Source: an uncultured Collinsella sp. (lineage in GTDB: Bacteria; Actinomycetota; Coriobacteriia; Coriobacteriales; Coriobacteriaceae). From it: a DNA stretch of 5,925 bases. Below, piece by piece: positions 1 through 5,747 of the stretch (the stretch's first letter is position 1; every line of letters begins with the position of its first letter). The position numbers and the translations under genes are program-made. The notes under the pieces were generated by a model. That model was not told the origin of the DNA. It worked only from the letters and a program-made list of their open reading frames with translations, and did no database searches. Location of the stretch: the NCBI GenBank assembly GCA_900543515.1, contig UQRW01000078.1:1-5925 (forward strand), written 5' to 3'.

Positions 1-96
1 CCGCAGGAAGCTTGGATACGCCTAGGCGCGGTCCAAGAAATCGTCCGCACCCCCATCAGTCCCTATTTCACCGCAACTTTGGAAAGGCACCTTTAG
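1..96 (+). CDS. possible 3' end of an unidentified upstream gene (partial)
   Basis: Frame 1 is open from the window edge to a TAG at 94-96, giving 31 residues that end in ISPYFTATLERHL. About 61% of its codons end in G or C, which is compatible with coding but lower than in the genes downstream. Frame 3 is also open across this stretch, so an open frame alone proves little. I do not recognise the protein. It would end 86 nt before tmk and could belong to the same transcription direction. Confidence is low because only the tail is visible. Confidence 0.35.
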   Translation, partial: PQEAWIRLGAVQEIVRTPISPYFTATLERHL

Positions 97-119
97 CCAT
101 TGGGGACGCACCGAGCACT

Positions 120-132
120 GGGGTATCATGGC
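120..132 (+). promoter_or_regulatory. GGGGTATCATGGC word upstream of tmk (possible -10 region or protein site)
   Basis: This 13-mer is identical to the one at 3728-3740 ahead of comF, and its 11-mer core GGGTATCATGG also occurs at 1734-1744 inside holB, always on the + strand. TATCAT (124-129) resembles a -10 hexamer, and TTGGGG at 100-105 sits 18 nt upstream as a weak -35. It could instead be a regulator binding site. Its location in a gene leader supports a regulatory role; the exact role is inference. Confidence 0.4.
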
Positions 133-137
133 TTGGT

Positions 138-146
138 TGCTATAAA
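138..146 (+). promoter_or_regulatory. extended -10 promoter element for the tmk operon
   Basis: TGCTATAAA matches the extended -10 pattern TGnTATAAT at eight of nine positions. No convincing -35 hexamer lies 16-18 nt upstream, which is tolerated by extended -10 promoters. Transcription would start near 152-155, giving a leader of about 30 nt that contains the ribosome binding site AGGAAGGG at 166-173. It competes with the TATCAT box at 124-129 as the actual promoter. Confidence 0.4.
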
Positions 147-182
147 TCGCATTTACGCGCCTTGTAGGAAGGGACTGCGCCC

Positions 183-866
183 ATGGCTTTTGAGCCCGCT
201 CAACATAGCTTTATCACGCTCGAGGGCGTCGATGGCGCTGGCAAGTCCACGCAGGCGCGCCTGCTTGCCCGCGCGCTCGAACTCGCTGGCTACCAGGTTG
301 TGAGCCTGCGCGAGCCGGGCGGTACCGCCATCAGCGAAAAGATCCGTGCTCTGCTGCTCGACCCCGCCAACACGGCGATGGGCGACACCTGCGAGTTGTT
401 GCTCTACGAGGCGGCGCGCGCTCAGTTGGTGCACGAGGTCATCGTGCCCGCCCTTGCTGTCGGTAAGGTGGTCCTGTGCGATCGCTTCTACGATTCCACG
501 ACCTGCTACCAGGCGTTTGCCGATGGCCTCGATCGCCAGATAGTACGCGACGCCAACAACCTGGCCGTCGCGGGTACGCACCCGGCGCTCACGCTCGTCT
601 ATCACATCACGCCCGAGCAGGCGGCGCTGCGCATGGCAGCCCGTGGCGCGGCAGATCGCATGGAGGCAAAAGGCATGGCCTTCCAAGAGCGCGTCTACCA
701 GGGATTTTGCGCCATTGCCGCCGAGGAACCAAACCGCGTAAAGCTCATCGACGCGACCGCGTCCATCGAGGAAGTCTTCGCGCAGACGGTCGAGCGGGTT
801 CGCGCCTACGGCCTCGACATTTCCCAGGACGCCGTCACCGCCGCGCTTGCCCAGGAGGCCGAGTAA
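183..866 (+). CDS. tmk: thymidylate kinase (dTMP kinase)
   Basis: Phosphorylates dTMP to dTDP with ATP in the cytoplasm, the step both de novo and salvage routes of dTTP synthesis share. The 227-residue product has the P-loop EGVDGAGKST (14-23), the REPGGT motif that holds the substrate (43-48), the DRFYDST motif (100-106, the family's DRY/DRF box) followed by CYQAFADGL, and the Arg-containing LID segment ARGAADRME (153-161) followed by FQERVYQGF. The P-loop lacks the extra Arg of type I enzymes while the LID carries Arg, so it fits the bacterial type II (E. coli-like) pattern. Length is slightly above the usual 205-215 residues because of a C-terminal extension after about residue 210. The ATG at 183 is supported by AGGAAGGG at 166-173, nine nt upstream. 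It is the first gene of a tight operon; holB starts 1 nt after its stop. Confidence 0.96.
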   Translation: MAFEPAQHSFITLEGVDGAGKSTQARLLARALELAGYQVVSLREPGGTAISEKIRALLLDPANTAMGDTCELLLYEAARAQLVHEVIVPALAVGKVVLCDRFYDSTTCYQAFADGLDRQIVRDANNLAVAGTHPALTLVYHITPEQAALRMAARGAADRMEAKGMAFQERVYQGFCAIAAEEPNRVKLIDATASIEEVFAQTVERVRAYGLDISQDAVTAALAQEAE

Positions 867-867
867 C

Positions 868-1995
868 ATGGCCCCCGCTCAGGCAAGTCTGCTGGCCAAG
901 CTCGACACCCAAGAGCGCGTGCGCGACTTTTTGACCAATGCCGTCGCCAGCGGTCGCGCATCGCACGCCTACCTGTTTTTGGGCGCGCCCGGCGCGGGCA
1001 AGCTCGACGCCGCGTGGGCGCTCGCCCAAGCCTTCCTGTGCGAGCAGGATGGCTGCGGCTCATGCGATAGCTGCGTGCGCGTCGCCCGCCATACACACCC
1101 CGACGTGCACTATTACACGCCCGAGAGCGCCACGGGCTACCTCATCGCCCAGACCCGCGAGCTGCTCGACGACGTGCCGCTGGCGCCCATCCGTGCCAAG
1201 GCCAAGGTCTACATCATCGACCGTGCCGAGCAGCTGCGCGCCAACACCGCCAACGCACTGCTCAAAACGCTCGAGGAGCCGCCCGAGGGCGTTATGTTTA
1301 TCTTGCTGGGCACCTCGGCAGACGTGATGTTGCCCACCATCGTGAGCCGCTGCCAGTGCGTGCCGTTTCGGCTGGTATCGCCTGCCGTCGCCGCGCAGGC
1401 CGTGAGCCGCGCCACCGGTCAGGACCCTGCGCGTTGCCGCATGGCCGTCGCCGTAGCGGGAAGCCCCACGCGTGGCATCGAGTTCCTCAAGAGCGCCGAG
1501 CGCCAGGACGCCCGCCGTCAGATGGTTCGCGCCATCGATTCGCTTATCGCCGCCGACGAGGCCGACGTGCTCAGCCGCGCCAAGTCACTCATCGTCGCCG
1601 TTAAGGCGCCGCTCGCCGAGGTCAAGTCCACGCAGGAAAAGGTGCTCGAGCAAAACGCCGACTACCTGTCGCGTGGAGCATTGAAGCAGCTTGAGGACCG
1701 CAACAAGCGCGAACTCAACGCGCGCGAGCGTTCGGGTATCATGGAAGCGCTGGCGAGCGCGCGGACGCTCATGCGCGACGTGCTGCTGACGCTTCAGGAC
1801 GAGGCGGCCGACGTGGTGAACGAAGACGTGCGCGACACGATCGGTCGGCTTGCCGCCGCGACCAATGTTGCGGGTGCCACGCGGGCGCTCGAGGCAGTCG
1901 CGACCGCCGAGCGCAACATCGCCAGAAACGTTACTCCCCAGCTGGCCATCGAGGTCATGCTGTTCGATATCAGGAAGGCACTGAAATGCCGTTAG
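868..1995 (+). CDS. holB: DNA polymerase III delta' subunit (clamp loader)
   Basis: Delta' is the stator of the clamp-loader complex (with delta and DnaX) that opens the beta clamp and loads it on primed DNA. The 375-residue product has an AAA+ fold: SHAYLFLGAPGAGK (P-loop region, 39-46), a zinc module with Cys 58, 63, 66 and 69, the degenerate Walker B VYIIDRAEQL (114-123), ANALLKTLEEPP (128-139) and the SRC motif (160-162). The P-loop Lys is followed by Leu instead of Ser/Thr and Walker B lacks the catalytic Glu, which fits delta' rather than the ATP-hydrolysing DnaX. The C-terminal half is helical and Arg/Ala-rich, as expected for the collar domain. An upstream in-frame TTG at 847 is possible, but ATG 868 has AGGAGG at 853-858 nine nt away and is preferred. 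The gene follows tmk by 1 nt and overlaps ricT by 10 nt, so translational coupling on both sides is likely. Confidence 0.94.
   Translation: MAPAQASLLAKLDTQERVRDFLTNAVASGRASHAYLFLGAPGAGKLDAAWALAQAFLCEQDGCGSCDSCVRVARHTHPDVHYYTPESATGYLIAQTRELLDDVPLAPIRAKAKVYIIDRAEQLRANTANALLKTLEEPPEGVMFILLGTSADVMLPTIVSRCQCVPFRLVSPAVAAQAVSRATGQDPARCRMAVAVAGSPTRGIEFLKSAERQDARRQMVRAIDSLIAADEADVLSRAKSLIVAVKAPLAEVKSTQEKVLEQNADYLSRGALKQLEDRNKRELNARERSGIMEALASARTLMRDVLLTLQDEAADVVNEDVRDTIGRLAAATNVAGATRALEAVATAERNIARNVTPQLAIEVMLFDIRKALKCR
1734..1744 (+). promoter_or_regulatory. intragenic copy of the GGGTATCATGG word inside holB
   Basis: This 11-mer is shared exactly with the leaders of tmk (121-131) and comF (3729-3739). 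Here it encodes Gly-Ile-Met-Glu in holB and lies about 240 nt before the ricT start. It might be an internal promoter or regulator site for ricT, or a coincidence constrained by coding. No -35 box is obvious. Confidence 0.2.
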
Positions 1996-3686
1996 TCGTA
2001 CCCGTTAAGTTTACCTACGCCTCGCGCGACCTGTGGTTCGACCCGCAGGATCTGGATATCCTCGAGGCCGATTATGCCATTTGCTCCACCGAGCGCGGAA
2101 CCGAGATCGGCCTGGTCACGGCCGATCCCTTTGAGGTGCCGCAAGACGAGATCGGTCAGCCGCTTAAGCCCGTGCTGCGCGTGGCGAGCGACATCGACCT
2201 GCAGCTTGCCGACGACCTGGCCATCCAAGGCGACGAGGCCATGGTCGACTTCCGCCGCCTGGTCAAGGAGCTCGATCTCGAGATGAAGCCGGTGGGCGTC
2301 GAGTACCTGTTTGGCGGCGAGAAGGCCGTGTTCTACTTTGCGGCAGAGGAGCGCGTCGATTTTCGCCAGCTCGTCAAGGATCTGTCCTCGACGCTGCACA
2401 TTCGCGTCGACATGCGCCAGATCGGCGTGCGCGACGAGACCCGCCTGGTGGGCGGCTATGCCCAGTGCGGACAGGAACTCTGCTGTACGCGCTTTGGCGG
2501 ACAGTTTGAGCCCGTCTCGATTCGCATGGCAAAAGAGCAGGACCTACCGCTCAACTCGTCCAAGATCAGCGGCGTTTGCGGCCGCCTGATGTGCTGCCTG
2601 CGTTATGAGTTCGAGGCGTACAAGGACTTTAAGAGCCGTGCGCCCAAAAAGAAGACGCTCATCGATACGCCGCTTGGCAAGGCGCGTATCCAGGAATATG
2701 ACACGCCGCGTGAGCAGCTGGTGCTGCGCCTGGAGAACGGCAAAGTCTTTAAGGTCAACCTGGCCGATATGACGTGCTCGGAGGGCTGCAAAAAGAAGGC
2801 CGCCGAGCAGGGCTGCAACTGTCGCCCCGACTGCGTGACGCGTGATGTGCTCGAGCGCATCGAGTCGCCCGAGATGCGCCTGGCGCTCATGGAGCTCGAT
2901 CGCGAGAATGGCGTCGACGTGGGCGATGGCCTGTCGAGTGCCGACCGTCTGGCCGGCACGTCGATGCCCAAGCGCCGTCGTCGCGATGCGGACGCCGATA
3001 CCCGTGCCGGTCAGAGCCAGGGCGAGGGTCGCGGCCGCGGTAAGGGTCGCGGCAAGGCCGAGGCACCCGAGGCTGAGGAGGCTGCCGGTGGACGTCGCCG
3101 CCGCAAGCGCTCGGGTTCGGGCGACGCCGGCGAGGCCGCTCCCGCAGGCAAGAATTCCTCCCGCGAGCGCGAGGCTCAGCAGCCTCAGCAGCAAAACCGC
3201 GGCGGTGGCATGAATCCCACGCGCCGTCGCCGCCGCCATTTGTCGAGCGAGGAGCGCGAGGATGCCTTCCGCGCCGCAGCCGCTCGCGAGGCCGGCACTG
3301 CTCCCAAGGGCGGCTCGGGTTCCGACGCACCTGCCGACAAGGGCGGCAAGCCGCGTGGCGATGAGGAGCGCGCGCCGCGTCCGCGTCGTCGCCATTCTTC
3401 GGGCACGCAGCAGAAGCCCTCGGTGCCTTCCGTGGCCGATCAGGTTTCGGATGGCGAGGTCAAGGTCACGCGCCGTCGCCCCGGCGACGGTGGAGGTACG
3501 GCAGCCAAGGCCGCGCGCGGCGCCTCTCGCGACGAGCGTGACGTGCGCGAGGATCGTGGCGGCGAGGGCTCGGCCGACCAGGGCCAGAAGCGCCGTCGCC
3601 GTCGTCGCTCCCGCAAGCCGCGTCAGGACGGTGGCGAGGGCTCGACCCCGAGCTCGTCCGCGCCGCAACCGCCTGCCGGCGAATAA
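1986..3686 (+). CDS. ricT: PSP1/YaaT-family protein RicT with long Arg-rich C-terminal tail
   Basis: In Bacillus subtilis RicT (YaaT) works with RicA and RicF in an Fe-S-containing complex that modulates RNase Y-dependent mRNA maturation, sporulation and competence. The core here, residues about 1-300, contains the PSP1 domain and the hallmark Cys motifs YAQCGQELCCTRF (159-170; Cys 161, 166, 167) and VCGRLMCCLRYEFE (197-210; Cys 198, 203, 204). A further Cys group (264, 268, 277, 279, 283) follows directly. Residues about 325-566 are a low-complexity tail of Arg clusters, Gly, Ser, Ala and acidic patches with no predicted fold, roughly doubling the length relative to the 275-residue Bacillus protein. 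ATG 1986 has AGGAAGG at 1972-1978, seven nt upstream, and overlaps the holB stop by 10 nt. The tmk-holB-ricT order is a conserved neighbourhood. Family assignment is firm; an RNA-related role for the tail is inference. Confidence 0.92.
   Translation: MPLVVPVKFTYASRDLWFDPQDLDILEADYAICSTERGTEIGLVTADPFEVPQDEIGQPLKPVLRVASDIDLQLADDLAIQGDEAMVDFRRLVKELDLEMKPVGVEYLFGGEKAVFYFAAEERVDFRQLVKDLSSTLHIRVDMRQIGVRDETRLVGGYAQCGQELCCTRFGGQFEPVSIRMAKEQDLPLNSSKISGVCGRLMCCLRYEFEAYKDFKSRAPKKKTLIDTPLGKARIQEYDTPREQLVLRLENGKVFKVNLADMTCSEGCKKKAAEQGCNCRPDCVTRDVLERIESPEMRLALMELDRENGVDVGDGLSSADRLAGTSMPKRRRRDADADTRAGQSQGEGRGRGKGRGKAEAPEAEEAAGGRRRRKRSGSGDAGEAAPAGKNSSREREAQQPQQQNRGGGMNPTRRRRRHLSSEEREDAFRAAAAREAGTAPKGGSGSDAPADKGGKPRGDEERAPRPRRRHSSGTQQKPSVPSVADQVSDGEVKVTRRRPGDGGGTAAKAARGASRDERDVREDRGGEGSADQGQKRRRRRRSRKPRQDGGEGSTPSSSAPQPPAGE
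2967..3683 (+). repeat. low-complexity region encoding the Arg-cluster tail of RicT
   Basis: The DNA recurrently uses GCCGTCG/CGCCGTC words that encode Arg runs. Clusters sit at residues 329-333 (KRRRR), 370-375 (RRRRKR), 413-417 (RRRRR), 466-470 (PRRRH), 496-498 (RRR) and 535-544 (KRRRRRRSRK), spaced by roughly 30-55 residues of Gly/Ser/Ala/Glu-rich linker. An RGRGKGRGK stretch lies at 349-357. Two modules look alike: RRRRRHLSS (413-421) and RPRRRHSS (465-472). Such tails are known on RNase E, Rho and other RNA-binding proteins of high-GC actinobacteria. Repeats of this kind are prone to length change between strains. Confidence 0.75.
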
Positions 3687-3727
3687 CGCCCGCGAGCGGA
3701 TTTAACCTGCCTAACCCCAAACGCGTC

Positions 3728-3740
3728 GGGGTATCATGGC
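3728..3740 (+). promoter_or_regulatory. GGGGTATCATGGC word upstream of comF (possible -10 region)
   Basis: Exact copy of the 13-mer in the tmk leader. If TATCAT (3732-3737) is a -10 box, transcription would start near 3744, only a few nt before the hairpin at 3750-3785, giving comF a leader of about 45 nt. No -35 hexamer is recognisable 16-18 nt upstream. ACCCC (3714-3718) and GGGGT (3728-3732) could pair across a 9-nt loop that contains the palindrome ACGCGT. Confidence 0.4.
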
Positions 3741-3749
3741 GCTGAATCA

Positions 3750-3785
3750 ACAACCCTCCCTCTGCCTTTGCATAGGGAGGGTTGT
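3750..3785 (+). promoter_or_regulatory. perfect 12-bp hairpin that sequesters the comF ribosome binding site
   Basis: The left arm ACAACCCTCCCT (3750-3761) is the exact reverse complement of the right arm AGGGAGGGTTGT (3774-3785), with a 12-nt loop. The right arm holds AGGGAGG (3774-3780), which is the ribosome binding site for the GTG at 3789, eight nt downstream. In RNA the site would be fully paired. The stem is followed by GTGTCGTGAAG rather than a T-run, so a simple intrinsic terminator for ricT is unlikely, though it may slow polymerase or protect a 3' end. A translational switch or mRNA-stabilising 5' hairpin is the favoured reading. The pairing is seen directly; the function is inferred. 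Confidence 0.65.
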
Positions 3786-3788
3786 GTC

Positions 3789-4595
3789 GTGAAGAGACAT
3801 TTGAATGCGTTGGGTTGCCTGCAAAGCGTTGGCACCCTGCCGTTTGCGGATGAATTGCTACCGTTTGCCGAGCGTGCGGCGCACGAGGCGCTCGAGGCGT
3901 TGTCGCCCACGCGATGCGCCGGCTGCGAGCGCTCCGGCGCGCTAATTTGCCAAGACTGCCTCGCGGCGCTTACGCTCATCGATCCGCGTCATAGCTGCAC
4001 TCGATGCGGCGCTCCGTTTGGAGACCTGCTGTGCACTGAGTGCTCGGTCGAGGGTGCGTCCTCGGCAATGGCCGAGGCACTCGATCGCTGCCTGGCATGT
4101 GCCGCCTACACGCATCCGCTGCCGCGCATCATTAAAGCGTACAAAGACGCGGGCGAGCGACGCCTGGCGCCGTATCTGGCAGAGCTGCTATACGACACCG
4201 CCCTGCATGCCCAAGTTGTGGCCCCCGATCGCTATGGCGGCGTGTTGTCCGCTGCCGACGCAGTTGTGTTTGTGCCTGCGACAGCGGCGGCGTTTCGGCG
4301 GCGCGGCTTTGATCATATGGAGGCCATTGCGCGTCCATTTTGTGAGCTGTCGGGTGTACCGCTGCTCGATGCCCTCGTTAAGTACGGCCATGGCGACCAG
4401 CGCGAACTCGGTCGCGAGGAGCGCCGAGAGCGCGCCCGGGGCATGTACGAGACGGTCGAGGACGTGCGGGGCCGCCGCCTGCTGCTTATCGATGACGTCA
4501 TTACCACAGGCGCGACGATGGCGGCGGCTTCGGCAGAACTCAAGCGCGCCGGTGCCGCGGCTGTCGATGGCCTTGCTATCGCACGCGTTTGGTAG
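3789..4595 (+). CDS. comF: ComF-family phosphoribosyltransferase-like protein
   Basis: ComF proteins (Gram-negative relatives are GntX and YhgH) combine an N-terminal zinc finger with a type I phosphoribosyltransferase fold and are needed for DNA uptake and transformation in several bacteria; the reaction is not settled. The 268-residue product has two Cys4 modules (Cys 43/46/54/57 and 70/73/82/85), the KAYKDAGERRLA segment (116-127), RRRGFDHMEAIAR (170-182; usually RGFNQ), the QRELGREERRERARGMY block (204-220) and the PRPP-binding loop LLLIDDVITTGATM (231-244). GTG 3789 is chosen because AGGGAGG lies eight nt upstream. A TTG at 3768 would add seven residues but falls inside the hairpin loop without a ribosome binding site. 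About 40 residues precede the first zinc finger. The next gene begins 11 nt after the stop, suggesting one transcript. Confidence 0.9.
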   Translation: MKRHLNALGCLQSVGTLPFADELLPFAERAAHEALEALSPTRCAGCERSGALICQDCLAALTLIDPRHSCTRCGAPFGDLLCTECSVEGASSAMAEALDRCLACAAYTHPLPRIIKAYKDAGERRLAPYLAELLYDTALHAQVVAPDRYGGVLSAADAVVFVPATAAAFRRRGFDHMEAIARPFCELSGVPLLDALVKYGHGDQRELGREERRERARGMYETVEDVRGRRLLLIDDVITTGATMAAASAELKRAGAAAVDGLAIARVW

Positions 4596-4609
4596 GGGTG
4601 GTTCATGTG
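4594..4609 (+). promoter_or_regulatory. ribosome binding site overlapping the comF stop, with two overlapping start codons
   Basis: AGGGG (4594-4598) begins within the comF TAG (4593-4595). It serves the GTG at 4607 (8-nt spacing) and equally an ATG at 4605 (6-nt spacing) that lies in another frame and hits a TAA after three codons (Met-Trp-Arg). The two starts overlap as ATGTG. This decides the start of the downstream gene at GTG 4607. The earlier in-frame TTG 4589 and GTG 4598 have no ribosome binding site of their own. Confidence 0.55.
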
Positions 4610-5719
4610 GCGGTAAAAATCAACCAGCGCGTCGAGCCGACGAAAGAACAGCTCGCGGCTTCCGTGATCCTGACGGGCGCCTTGGCGTTGCGCATGATGC
4701 GCGCCGAGCGCCGGCAGATGGGCTACATCAGCTGGAAAGACCTCGATCCCGAGGAGGAGCGCCGCGTGCTGTGTACGTCATCGCCTTCGGCCGGGGATAT
4801 CTACCTTTCAGATTTGGTGCGAATTGGAGCCGCGAGTGGCGAGGTGCAAGAAGACTTGTGCCTGCTGGTGGGGACTGCGGCGCAGCGCCGCCGCATACCT
4901 GGCGTGAGTTGGTCCGTCTGTTCCGCGGGGTTGCCGGCCGGATCGATTCTGGAAGTGGAGCCGGGGGTATACAGCTTGTCTCCCAAGGCCCTTTGCGCTG
5001 CCGTTGCACGCGAAGTCGGTTGCATCCAGGCATTTGCCCTGGCCCAGGAGCTGTGCTCCAAGATTTCACTGAGCGATCGCGGTAAGTTTCTGCCTCCCTA
5101 CAGCTCGCCTGTTGTGAACAAACTTGCAAAGGACAAGGACCAACCGCCAGATGTGGGCTACTTTGAGGTCGAGCCGGTGCTGACGCCCGATCGTCTGGCA
5201 GATTATCTCGCGGTATGCAAGGGGACCGCGGCCAAACAGCTGCAGCGTCTGTGTCCCTATCTTTCGGAAAACCTGCGCTCACCCATGGAGTGCATCATGC
5301 TCGCCCTGTTTTCGCTTCCGTTTTCCTATGGCGGGTTTGCCTGCGGTCCCTTTAAGACCGATTGCAAAATCGAGTTCAATGACCGTGCGCAGGCAATCTC
5401 GGGGATGCCGCATGCAGTTTGCGATGCGTATCAGGAAGCAGCCCGGTTTGACCTGGAATACAACGGTGAGCTGGGCCATTCCTCTCGGAGGGGACGTATC
5501 CATGATGAAAAACGCAACACGGGCTTCATAGCTATGGGGATCGAGGTCGCGACGGTCAACAACGAGATGCTCTGCGACATGGAGGCAATGGAAGCGCTCG
5601 CATGGCGCATGCACCAGCGTATGCGAAAGCGGTACCGGAATCGTGTCGATGCTCGCAGGAAGAAGCAAGAAGCGTTGCTTAACACGCTGCGGGCGTGTTT
5701 TGGGCTTAAGCCGGTCTAA
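4607..5719 (+). CDS. uncharacterised protein with DUF559/Vsr-type PD-(D/E)XK nuclease-like C-terminal domain, AbiEi-like layout
   Basis: I do not recognise a named gene. In the 370-residue product the C-terminal part reads like the DUF559/Vsr-type endonuclease fold: SPMEC (225-229, Glu 228), CDAY (272-275, Asp 273), LEYNGELGH (283-291, Glu 284, His 291), then D300-x2-R303 and the closing strand FIAMGIEVATVNNEML (307-322). This matches the family pattern SPxE...D...EYDG..H...D..R...GW.V..V. The middle (about residues 65-135) with LPAGSILEVEPGVYSLSPKAL (109-129) resembles the central part of AbiEi-like proteins, but no winged-helix is obvious in the first 60 residues. There are 14 Cys residues, none spaced as CxxC. 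The tail 335-354 is strongly basic. No signal peptide or membrane segment is seen. It follows comF by 11 nt, so it is probably co-translated with it. A nuclease, a type IV antitoxin relative or an inactive DNA-binding derivative are all possible; family similarity is a by-eye judgement. Confidence 0.6.
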   Translation: MAVKINQRVEPTKEQLAASVILTGALALRMMRAERRQMGYISWKDLDPEEERRVLCTSSPSAGDIYLSDLVRIGAASGEVQEDLCLLVGTAAQRRRIPGVSWSVCSAGLPAGSILEVEPGVYSLSPKALCAAVAREVGCIQAFALAQELCSKISLSDRGKFLPPYSSPVVNKLAKDKDQPPDVGYFEVEPVLTPDRLADYLAVCKGTAAKQLQRLCPYLSENLRSPMECIMLALFSLPFSYGGFACGPFKTDCKIEFNDRAQAISGMPHAVCDAYQEAARFDLEYNGELGHSSRRGRIHDEKRNTGFIAMGIEVATVNNEMLCDMEAMEALAWRMHQRMRKRYRNRVDARRKKQEALLNTLRACFGLKPV

Positions 5720-5747
5720 TTCGCGTCGAAAATAGAGGGTTAATCAT

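Noticed and set aside
83..94. AAAGG-CA-CCTTT inverted repeat at the end of the upstream partial ORF
   Set aside because: The loop would be only 2 nt and no T-run follows, so it cannot act as a normal terminator hairpin.
153..869. 238-codon ORF on the minus strand covering the whole of tmk
   Set aside because: It mirrors the tmk reading frame, as high-GC genes with GC-ending codons leave the antisense frame open. The protein has no recognisable family and no ribosome binding site stands out.
2544..3668. 374-codon minus-strand ORF antisense to ricT
   Set aside because: Composition is dominated by Ala, Arg, Leu and Thr, the mirror of the Arg/Gly-rich tail codons. It is a shadow of the strongly biased ricT sequence.
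3750..3785. Intrinsic terminator for the tmk-holB-ricT operon
   Set aside because: The stem is strong, but no T-run follows, and the right arm is the ribosome binding site of comF; a translational role explains it better.
4018..5085. 355-codon + strand ORF spanning comF and the nuclease-like gene in another frame
   Set aside because: Both overlapping genes have recognisable motifs and good starts; this frame gives an Arg/Cys/Pro-rich product without motifs and crosses a gene boundary.
5487..5531. GGAGGGGA at 5487-5494 followed by ATGATG at 5502, a strong internal translation start
   Set aside because: In that frame it gives only nine codons (MMKNATRAS) before a stop, inside the conserved nuclease-like domain; most likely a by-product of coding for SRRGR.
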